Shown piece by piece: positions 55,300-64,000 of a DNA stretch of 64,000 bases (within the stretch, counting starts at the first letter, position 1; each line of letters begins with the position of its first letter). Source of the DNA: Fonsecaea monophora (taxonomy: Eukaryota > Ascomycota > Eurotiomycetes > Chaetothyriales > Herpotrichiellaceae). Made by a program: the position numbers and the translations under genes. The notes below the pieces were generated by a model. It ran no database searches. It was given only the letters and a program-made list of their open reading frames with translations, and was not told the origin of the DNA. Location: contig NW_019173939.1 of assembly GCF_001642475.1 (NCBI RefSeq), forward strand, positions 310,001-374,000, in the 5' to 3' direction.

Positions 55300-57089
55300 A
55301 GGGATTGGTCGGCGAGCAACCTAGAAGATATCTACCGGCAGAGTCGATGATACTTGCCACGCGCGGCGCTAATGAGTGAGCGCCCTTTCGGTGTTCAATG
55401 CACAGAACATCTGCTGGGACGAGAATGGAGGCATCGTGTCCAGTACTTGCAGCTATCAGAACGGTCTCGCCGCTCAGTGGTAATCTGCCAGACAAGGGTG
55501 AAATAGTCAAATCCTAGAATACAGGAACTTACGCAGTCGACGGGACAATGTCCAATCTCTGCCGAGTTCGAGGAAATGGTTGTATCTGAGTCTAGGAAGA
55601 TTGGCAAAATGGAAGGCGATCAGATAGTCAATGTTTTCAGAAAAGGCAGTCGTGCTGCCTTTAATCGTGTCCTGTCTTTCATCGTCTATAGAGCTGGGCG
55701 TTGCCCTTCCAACACTGACGACGAGGCTGCAGCACTCAGCCTTGCCAAGAAAATTCCAGCCTTGCACCAACTCCACCCAGCAAAATCATTTCAACCCAGC
55801 CTTTTAGCTCCATAGATTTTCTTTCTTCACATATTAGTCCAAGGCACTCAATATACCCCTGTTGAATGCACCTCCGCTCCCGTTGCGTCCACACATTGTC
55901 GAGCTGCCGAGATTATACAAGAATGCCTTTCTAATCCAACTCCGCTTTATTCTCGCCAGAAGTCTGGCAGAATCGTGGTGGTGACTTGGTTCGCTTTCTG
56001 GCTGACAATCTATCAACTTCAAACCCACTAAAGAACCTACTGCCTCACCCTCTGATGGTCTCGCCAAGTGCGATTCAAAGACGCAGTCAATAAAACTTCC
56101 CTTTTATCTTCCTCGCCAGTTTCCTTCTCTTCTTTTCTTCTTCTCTCGGACCTCCCCCTGTCGCCACTTCGGTCCTCTCCTCGGGAACAACCTGAGCTGG
56201 TAACATATATATACACTCATTCCTTCCCCGTCCCCTGCACTTGCACATGGTTCCGCGGGCTCAAATTTTGGTCAATTCGACATCTCGATCCACCTCAAAC
56301 TGCGCGTCATCAGTGAACTGAGGCAAGGTGAGGTGGTGAGTAAGACCCGGCACTTTCGAAGCTTCATCCTGCTCCACCTCTTCTGGTTACCCCATAGCGG
56401 ATGTTGTCAAAATCATGCCGAGATTGATAACCACTACTCAAAAGAGAGTTCTCCGGTATCGTGTTACACTTTGATTTGTGCCTGTGCTGGGATAACCTAC
56501 CTTTCTGGCCAGGCAAGATAGATCTGAGTGCGTCAAATGAGGAGAGACATACCCATTTAAAAAGATAGGATGGTCGGTTTCGCTGTTTGAGCGCGACATG
56601 AGAGCAATGAGGATTTGAGACCCTCGAAGGCTTGGGTTAACGGATATGCTGTACGGGGTTTGGCAGCGGCATGTGTATGTACAACTGAAAGCATTTCATT
56701 TGCTTCTGTCTTTTGTTTTTAGCAGCCTGTACTGATACATGTAGCCGTCCTAGCCGGTGTCAGAATATCCAATGCCGTGACCTCCAGTATATATCGCTTC
56801 CTTATCATCTCAACATCCATCCGTGAATACAAAAACGAAAACCCAATTAAAGTTGCAGGGCGTTTTTAACAATGTCCTCCGCCGTCCCCGCCACATTCGA
56901 TTCCAATTCAAACACTTTTGCGGTGATGATACCATACTCGGTCGTCATCGAATTTCGTGTCAAGAACTCCATACGTTATTGCAGGGTTATGCCACAGACA
57001 AGTCCTCATCTGTCTTCCGGTCTCTGCAATATGTGTGGTGCATTCCCCCTACTCTGCGTAAAGCTCTGGGCGAGCTAATCCACCTCTTT
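55300..57089. other. 1.8-kb convergent region with promoter-like patch
   Basis: Lies between the 3' ends of SKI8 (plus) and the Aim19-like gene (minus). No coding gene is supported. A pyrimidine-rich tract (56095-56190) followed by a TATATATA word (about 56204-56212) resembles a plus-strand promoter and leader, unusual between two 3' ends. Only open frames under 95 codons follow. Confidence 0.4.
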
Positions 57090-57574
57090 TCATAGCTCTT
57101 TCCTCTTCTCGTCCTCTTCTCTTCGTTTGCCGAAACCATAGGCAAGACCTCCGCCTACCAAATTCGCCAGACACAATCCCATAGTGGCACCTCGAATGAT
57201 GCCTCTTGCGCCGAACTTATTCATGAAGCCCATTCTCCTCCTTCCAGCTAACACAAGGTAGGTACCACTGAGCGCAGCTGTCGTCCCCGCACTATCGATC
57301 TTGAATCCTTGGAGGTTAAGATAGGTCGAGAAGAGTAGCAAGGGAGGAAACAGCATGGGAAGAGGTTGGAAAGGCCGAGCATGTTGTGCGAAGACGAGGG
57401 TAGCAAGAAGAGCTGGGGGAACAGGATTCTCTGTTAGGAGCGTAAGCAGGTAGACTGGAGCAGAGTCAATCGCAATGCGAACGTTGCAGAGAGAGGTGGT
57501 TACAGACCTCCCCATTTTTTGGCTGTGACGATGAGAGACTCTTTGGCCTCTTCTTGTTTTTGAGGGTCAGCCAT
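57090..57574 (-). CDS. Small membrane protein, Aim19-like
   Basis: Two exons, 57574-57508 and 57454-57090, 143 residues. The intron (GTCTGT...CTCCAG, 53 nt) joins AKKWG to VYLLTLL in frame. Three or four hydrophobic segments: VYLLTLLTENPVPPALLATLVFA, LPMLFPPLLLFSTYLNL, and the last near GATMGLCLANLVGGGLAYGFG, with the motif SAGTTAALSGTYLVLAGRRR between them. The arrangement resembles the Aim19 family of mitochondrial membrane proteins, whose molecular role is unknown. The assignment rests on this motif alone, so no symbol is given. It is divergent with the J-protein gene over 363 bp. Confidence 0.72.
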
Positions 57575-57937
57575 GTTGGATTCTGTAACACTGAGCCGGA
57601 TCCTCAGCGCATTTCGTTTAAAATCAAAGAGTTGATTGTGCAACCTCAAGCTGAAGGAGAGCTGGGGTGTAGGTGGAAAAAGCACGAGGCAAGTCAACGT
57701 CATTTCAGGGCTGGCATGTTTTCGGCAACAGCGCCTCTAGTCACCTGCAACCCACCCACCGTTATTCGGCGCGGACTTGGGATCTTGTTTTTGAACACCT
57801 TTGCTACAAAAAGTTACACCCCGCCAAAAGTCAAACGAACGTCCCAAGGCCTGATCAGAATATCTTTTCTGATTCTTTGAAACTCCCTTCCCCAACAAAG
57901 ACTGCGTGCGATCCTCCAGGCCTCTTTATCCTGCGGC
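57575..57937. promoter_or_regulatory. Bidirectional promoter region
   Basis: 363 bp between the divergent starts at 57574 (minus) and 57938 (plus); must hold both promoters. Confidence 0.5.
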
Positions 57938-59101
57938 ATGTCCGCAACAGCTTCTGGCTCCAACGCGAGGCCAAACGGGTCTGCGACTTCACGAGAACAC
58001 AATCAAGGAAACCAGGAGCGAAAATGGACTCCGCAACAGAAGGCCGAAGTGATAAGGATACGGAGATGCAGTCCTACGGCTTTCTACGAGATTCTTGCGG
58101 TTGAGAAAACCGCAAGCGACGGAGAGATTAAGAAGGCGTACCGCAAAATCAGTCTATTGACGCATCCGGATAAAAATGGGTATGAAGGTGCCGATGAGGC
58201 ATTCAAGAGTGAGGATCAGAATATTTCCATTGTGCTGAAGACTGCGATGCTGATGATGATCAGTGGTATCGCGAGCATTCCAAATCCTATCAGATGCCGA
58301 GAAGAAGTCGAGATATGATCAGTTTGGTGGTGATCCTGATAACCGCTTTTCTAGCAGTGGTGCTGCGGGCGCAGGAGCCAGTCCTTTCAGTGGCTTTGCG
58401 AGATCGCCTGGGAGAGGACCAATGTACGAAGATGAGATATCGCCAGAGGAATTGTTCAACAGGTTCTTCGGTGGGGGCTTGGGACCTGGGTTCCAATTTG
58501 GTAAGACATCCTGCGGGCATTGAATTATGTTGTGCGAATTGTGCTGATCTGCGAAGGAGGTGGCGGCTTCGGTGGCCCTCAATTCGTCTTCAATATGGGC
58601 GGGGGTCCTGGTTTTACAGTACACCCCATGGGCGGCACCAGACCGCGAGGGAGACCGAGAAACGCGTCGGAAACTGCGCCATCAGGCTTGTCAGCGCTCA
58701 CACAACTGTTACCACTGCTCCTACTTTTTATTCTTCCACTGCTATCATCATTCTTTTCCGGATCATCCAATTCAGGGCCACATGTCCGATACGATTCCCC
58801 GGTTCCACCACACACGATGCACAGGGTGACGCCCAGGTACCACATCGATTATTTCTTGAATCCCGCGGAGGTGGAAGGATACACATCCAGACAATTCAGC
58901 TCATTGGATCAACGGGCAGAAGTGGATTATGTTTCGACCTTGAAGTATCAATGCGAGAGCGAAGTACAACGGCAGCGACACGAGATCAATGAAGCCACGG
59001 GTCTCTTCTTTACAGATGAGAACAGGTTAAAGAGAGCCAGGGAAATGGCAATGCCCGGCTGCCGCCGGTTGGATGAGTTGAAAGTAACCCGGCAATACTA
59101 G
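57938..59101 (+). CDS. HLJ1: ER-membrane J-domain protein, Hlj1/DNAJB12-like
   Basis: Three exons: 57938-58208, 58264-58500, 58557-59101, 350 residues. The J domain (about 47-112) carries the HPD tripeptide at 76-78 in LLTHPDKNG, essential for stimulating Hsp70. A Gly/Phe/Ser-rich linker with FNRFFGGGLGPGF and GGGFGGPQFVFNMGGG follows, then one membrane segment (about 216-237, LTQLLPLLLLFILPLLSSFF) and a DUF1977-like C-terminal region (VTPRYHIDYFLNP...LDQRAEVDYVSTLKYQCESE). Hlj1 sits in the ER membrane facing the cytosol and works with Ssa1-type Hsp70 in ER-associated degradation. It is immediately upstream of, and on the same strand as, the E4 ligase gene UFD2, which serves the same degradation route. 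Both introns have clean GT-AG ends and matching phases. Confidence 0.92.
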
Positions 59102-59591
59102 TTGAGGAGCGGAAATGTCACATGAAGAATTGTTCGTGCTTGCTTTTGGGGGAATGTATCATTTTGTTTGGTGTTGGTGGCGCCATGTTCGCTAGGCAGA
59201 CGGCAGGCTGCAAGTAGCTGGCTATATTCAAAAGATTCTTTGTTAAGGACCCGCATCCTTCATTGCCTCTGTACCACAGATTGTCTTCTCCAGCCAGGAG
59301 TACAATCAGGCACCAGCCTTAGGTAGCAAAGTGCTGAAGAGCCCTTGGAGTAGTCCCTAGGCCCTCGTGGCAGCACCTACATTTCTGAGTAGGAAGGCAG
59401 CAAACTGACTTGTCAGGCTTGTGCGGGGGCGGCCATACCCCGGGCACCACCGCTGGCAGTTGTTCCGAACCACTGATTCTAGTCTTTTCTAAACACCGTC
59501 GACGTCAACTTGAACCCCAAATTGTCGGCCTTCGCGAAACCTCGTGTGAACCTCGCGTGCAAGACTTTTGTTATCTATACCCACCGCAGCC
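59102..59591. other. Intergenic region
   Basis: 490 bp between HLJ1 and UFD2, both plus strand; presumed terminator and promoter, no gene. Confidence 0.45.
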
Positions 59592-62500
59592 ATGGCGGAT
59601 CCTTCTATGGACTCAGATAAGGTGCGTGAGATGCTCACGCATCAGGGTCTTCTAACATCGATTAGATCCGCAACAAGAGGCTCGCGAAATTGCAGCAGTC
59701 ACAGCCGCCGCCGCAGCAGTCGCAAGATGCCGTCGCCGCAGCCTCAACTCCCGCCGAAGATGGCGTTGAGTCAACGCCATCATCACAACCAGACACCCCC
59801 CAGGTTAACACAGATCCTCTTCCAACGCCGACCGGATCAACAACGCCATCTGGCACCATCACGAAGGAACCATCCCCTCCACCTACGACCCGGATACGAA
59901 TCACTCCGGCAAATGTCACCCCCCAGAAGCGAGAAATGGACGGCGTGGAGAGACCAAGTTCAAGACAGAGCTCAAGACCAAGTGAGACCATCGAACAGTG
60001 GGAAGACCGCACGTTGAGGAATATTTTTCGTCTCAGCTTAAACCCTGAGCAGACGAAAGATATGCACGGTCAGCAGCTCCACGTTCTGACACAACTTAGA
60101 GAAGAGTTGGAGGCTGAAGGCAAACCATTGCTGTTGAACACCGATTTGATAGAGCAGGCCATTATGGAAGCAGGTGCAGCGCTGGGGGATTTGACTCCGC
60201 ACGACTGGCTGTTCGGCTGTTGGAAGAGAATCACAAGAATGAGCAAGGCTGTCAAAGATCGGACGCCCGAGAACAAGAAATGGACCATTATCTCAGAGGC
60301 CAGGAGACTCTGCATGAGCTGGTGCATATTATCCGTTACAACACCAGATGTCTTCGGGGCAGACTATGATGGCGTGGCTGCGCTGGCAGACCACCTTCTC
60401 GCTGATCCGGACGAGGATGCAGGCGTTTGTCATGATTTCCTTACAGAAGTCATCACGAGGTTCGACGAGGATGAAACCATCAAGGAGGCATTTGTCGGCG
60501 CGGTTGAGAATCTGAGCCGGCGTCTTGCCAAACTGACCATGGACTCTGACTATCGACGCTACACTGCCATGATTCGACACCTCATTAGATACAAACCCGT
60601 GGCCATCGCAATCACGCAATCGAAGCTGTTTGTGGATAAGTCAGTTCCAGCTGCCCAATTAGAAGTTGCCACTCTCCTTGGCCCCTTCTTTCAGCTATCG
60701 CCATTACAAGCAGAAGTGACGAAGCAGTACTTCTCTGGCCCGAAGACTATGGACCCGGGGAGGATCCGGAACTCTCAACAGTCACTTCAGATGTCGTTGA
60801 GGTCCCATCAAACTGAGCTCTTTGATATTATCAACACCCTAGTGCGAGCGTCTCCGGAAGCCCGAGAACGCGTGTTGGATTGGTTTGCTCTCGTGGTGAA
60901 CGCGAATCACAAACGCCGCGCCATGCGTGTGGACAAGACGACGGTCTCGAGTGATGGCTTCATGATCAATATCACCACGATCTTGGATCAGTTGTGTGAA
61001 CCGTTCATGGATGCACAGTTCTCAAAGATGGACCGAGTCGACATTGACTATCTCCGACGGCATCCTCGGGTCGACATCAAAGAGGAAACAAAAATCAACG
61101 CTGATCAAGAGCACTCTGACGAGTTTTACAAGAATCAGCTCGAAGGCACCAACAACTTCATCTCAGAATGCTTTTTCCTCGCCGTGGCTGCTCATTATTA
61201 TGGGAGCGAAGCAGCCCGAAACATGCTCAAGGACATGGACCGAGACCTGAAACATATGGCCAAACAAATTGAGATGTTCGAAACAGAACGACATAAATAC
61301 GCCAATAACCCTGCTCAGCTGGCCATGTTCGAGAATGCACTCAAGAAGTACAAGGATCAGCACGACAAAGGCTTATCCTACAAATATGCTGTACAAGGCG
61401 TGTTGCTGGACGAAATCGCGCAGACTCGTTCGATGCAATTCATGCGTTTTGTCACTGTCTGGATTCTCCGTCAAGTCTCTCCTCACCGCCAATTTCCTAA
61501 GCAGCAATTGACGCTTCCTCTTCCAGCTGAACAACCAGAGACCTTCAAGAATCTCCCTGAGTATTTCTTGGATGTCATCAGCAGCAATTTTGGATTTATC
61601 ATGTATAACATGCCTCAAGTCATATCTTCAACGCAATCGGACGAACTGATAATGCTCTGCATCACCTTTTTGCGCAATTCCGAATACATCAAAAACCCAT
61701 ATTTGAAAGCATCTTTGGTTACAATCCTCTTTCGAGGAACATGGTCATGGCGTCAAGGCGGAAGAGGTATACTCGCAGACCAATACAACAGCATGCCGTT
61801 CGCGACAGAGCACTTGCTGCACTCATTGATGAAGTTCTTTATAGAGGCGGAGTTCATGGGCGGGCACGGCCAGTTTTTCGACAAATTCAACGTACGCTTC
61901 GAGATTTTCCAGATCATCAAGTGCATTTGGCCGAACACAGTCTACCGTGACAATCTGCTGAGGGAAGCAAAAGTCAACATGGAGTTCTTTGTAAGGTTTG
62001 TCAACCTTCTCTTGAATGACGTGACGTTCGTCTTGGACGAATCGTTCACGGCGTTCCATACGATTTATGACCTCTCGAAAGAACTCGCGCTTGCTGGAAC
62101 ATCGCTCGACCAGCAGCAACGACAGGACAAGGAGGAAGCTTTGGAGGCGGCAAAGAACAAAGCGAAATCATACATGCAACTGACCAATGAGACGGTGGCA
62201 ATGTTGAAGCTATTCACAGAAGCCCTGGCGGACGCATTCACAATGCCCGAGATCGTCCAACGTCTTGCGGATATGTTGGACTATAATCTTGATGCGATGG
62301 TTGGACCGAAATCCACGACCCTCAAAGTCGAGAACTTACAGGAATATAATTTCAACCCCAAGGCTTTGCTGAGCGAGATCATCGACGTCTATCTAAATTT
62401 GAGCGAACGGGAAAACTTCATCCTCGCTGTTGCACGCGACGGTCGATCATACAAGCCCGAAAACTTTGTCAACGCCGGCAACGTCATGCGCAAATTTGTT

Positions 62501-62984
62501 CTCAAGTCACCAGAAGAGCTCAACCGGTGGCAACGACTTATCGAAAAATTTGCCAAGGCAAAGGAAGAGGATGAAGCTGCGGATGCGGACTTGGGAGAAA
62601 TTCCCGACGAGTTCTTGGATCCGCTGATGTTCACACTCATGGAAGACCCTGTGAGGCTACCCGTATCAAAGATTGTTATTGACAGGAGCACAATCCGAAG
62701 CCACTTGTTAAGTGATCCTCACGATCCATTCAACAGAGTGCCGCTGAAGATCGAGGACGTCCTTCCAGGTCAGATTCCTTTCCAGAAACCCCTTAACGTG
62801 AAGATAAACCACAGTTGTTTCCCGCCGTTCACGATACTGACAATCGTTCACAGCGACCGATATCAAAGAGCAGATCCAGAAATTCAAGGAGGAACGGATT
62901 GGAAGTCGGCGCAAGGACTTTGTGGAGACGGTCAAGACCGAAGCTGGCGGCACTGCCGACGGTGAGGCAATGGACCTGAGTTAG
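59592..62984 (+). CDS. UFD2: Ubiquitin conjugation factor E4 (Ufd2)
   Basis: Three exons: 59592-59621, 59666-62768, 62854-62984, 1087 residues. Ufd2 elongates short ubiquitin chains on substrates handed over by Cdc48 and feeds the proteasome. After MADPSMDSDK and the first intron comes a disordered Pro/Gln/Thr-rich N-terminus (to about residue 105), then the long helical Ufd2 core (about 120-990) with recognisable blocks such as HDWLFGCWKRI, NPYLKASLVTILFRGTW and RFEIFQIIKCIWPN. The C-terminal U-box starts at EIPDEFLDPLMFTLMEDPVRLP, and the second intron interrupts it after KIEDVLP, so the true end is ATDIKEQIQKFKEERIGSRR...MDLS. Ignoring that intron would give a wrong tail. Length fits the family (about 960-1100). 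Confidence 0.95.
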
Positions 62985-64000
62985 TCATCGCGACCTGTAT
63001 CTTTGAGCGATAAAGGGAAACCTTCGATGGCTTGTGACTCTTGGATGAGTCGTCAGCCAAGGCAGGTGTCGATGCATAAGCCGCGAGTGATGCGATAGAT
63101 CGAATTATGAAAGCTGGCATCAACCTTGTTGCATTCTTGGTCTATAACAGGTGTACAGTGATAGCTGCACAAGATAGCAGCGGGATATGAGGTGAAGCAT
63201 GCAACAACACTTCTCATGGTAATACCCATGGACAGTTTAGAGTCGCTTACCTGGGCCGCCTCTACAATATGGTTGGGGGAGAATTCAAGACAGGACCAAA
63301 TTAAAGGAGTATTTGGCAGAAGGTCATTTGTTGCAAATTATTGGCGTTGTCTAGTACAGAGATGCGTGCCGAACCTATTGGGTGATGGCTGAGCGGACGC
63401 CGTGTCAACTTCTTCTTGAAGTTGGCGGCATCCATAAGTAGATCAGTCGGTTGTTCATCAGGGGGTTCAGCCTCGTGCGCAAGAGAGGGAGGGACACACT
63501 TCCTGAAACGGTTAGTCCAGTTCCCGGCATACGGGCCCCCCACGTTCTTCCTTCCTCTTCCGTCTCTGATGTCGCCCCTTTATCGGTCGTGACTTGAACA
63601 TATGCCGAAGTGAGACACGGTGCGAAACTGTGTCACATCTAGATCGTGTCTTCGCTGCGACTTGTCGCTGTCCTGCGGATGGGTCGACATGCACTAAAGG
63701 AGGGTGGCCCCCACAACCCAACCACCTGGCTGTCAAGTGTTTCTGGAGCCCGACACGAATACTCTCGCAGGACTTCCCTGGCGCCGCCAGACTAGGACAA
63801 ACGCAGTTATACGATAGAGTCAGCCCGCTGAGAGAGAGCCGCAGAGCGCTGGAATATGTGTGTGTGACACTCCCCCTGAGCCTCTGACGAGGAAGCTCAA
63901 AGCGACTTGGCTTTTCTAGAGTGATTGGCCCACAATCCGCCTTTGACGACATTGCCATTTCAGCTCCCCCCGCTCCTCCCCCTCTTCTCGGGTCTCTTGA
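62985..64000. other. Terminal intergenic region
   Basis: About 1 kb after UFD2 to the window end. Open frames of 60-148 codons overlap on both strands without domains. A pyrimidine-rich plus strand begins near 63960 and may belong to a promoter outside the window. Confidence 0.4.

Noticed and set aside
4608..59361. CCTAGG palindromes scattered in intergenic DNA
   Set aside because: I located 11 copies, all intergenic. The total is not above random expectation for 64 kb, and absence from coding DNA is partly explained by the TAG stop word.
1..64000. Secondary-metabolite cluster, intact transposon, CRISPR array or viral insertion
   Set aside because: No PKS/NRPS/terpene core enzyme, transposase, reverse transcriptase, long terminal repeat, regularly spaced repeat array or viral protein was found.

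Overview
The window is nuclear DNA of a filamentous ascomycete (Pezizomycotina). The evidence is short GT-AG introns of about 45-80 nt with CTNAC-like branch sites, fungal-only families (Mnn9, PTH11-like receptor domains, zinc-cluster-type Fungal_trans regulators, an Asp f 7-like wall protein), pyrimidine-rich leaders and an AspD/Cdc10 septin. The overall flavour fits Eurotiomycetes, perhaps Chaetothyriales, but that placement is inference. I see no bacterial, viral, CRISPR or intact transposon sequence.

Layout. 0.1-1.3 kb: an unknown protein. 2.5-4.0 kb: Mnn9 mannosyltransferase. 5.3-8.5 kb: two divergent conserved unknown genes around a motif-rich intergenic region. 10.4-13.4 kb: one long exon joining a PTH11-like rhodopsin domain to an L-fucose-permease-like MFS transporter. 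13.4-17.1 kb: gene-poor. 17.1-18.0 kb: secreted double-psi beta-barrel protein. 20-25 kb: GNAT acetyltransferase, mitochondrial ABC1-type kinase, dihydrofolate synthase. 25.3-37.9 kb, all on the minus strand: second GNAT, Fungal_trans regulator, ethanolamine kinase, PUF6, and an 11-exon anion:cation symporter. 38-40.7 kb: gene-poor with a possible relic. 40.7-46.1 kb: two paralogous C2H2 regulators. 46.2-48 kb: microsatellite-rich spacer. 48-63 kb: dense housekeeping block (conserved Pro-rich protein, guanylate kinase, Cdc10/AspD septin, mitochondrial bL32, Ski8, Aim19-like, Hlj1-type J protein, Ufd2 E4 ligase).

Functional themes. The housekeeping genes cover wall glycosylation (Mnn9), phospholipid synthesis (ethanolamine kinase), folate (Fol3), ribosome biogenesis and mitochondrial translation (Puf6, bL32m), mRNA decay (Ski8), ER quality control (Hlj1 and Ufd2, neighbours that act in the same degradation route) and septation (Cdc10). 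The accessory content is the receptor-transporter fusion, the ACS-family symporter, the C2H2 pair and the Fungal_trans regulator. Several housekeeping genes sit in tight head-to-head pairs. Exon boundaries were placed by hand from splice consensus, reading-frame continuity and family knowledge; no alignment was run.
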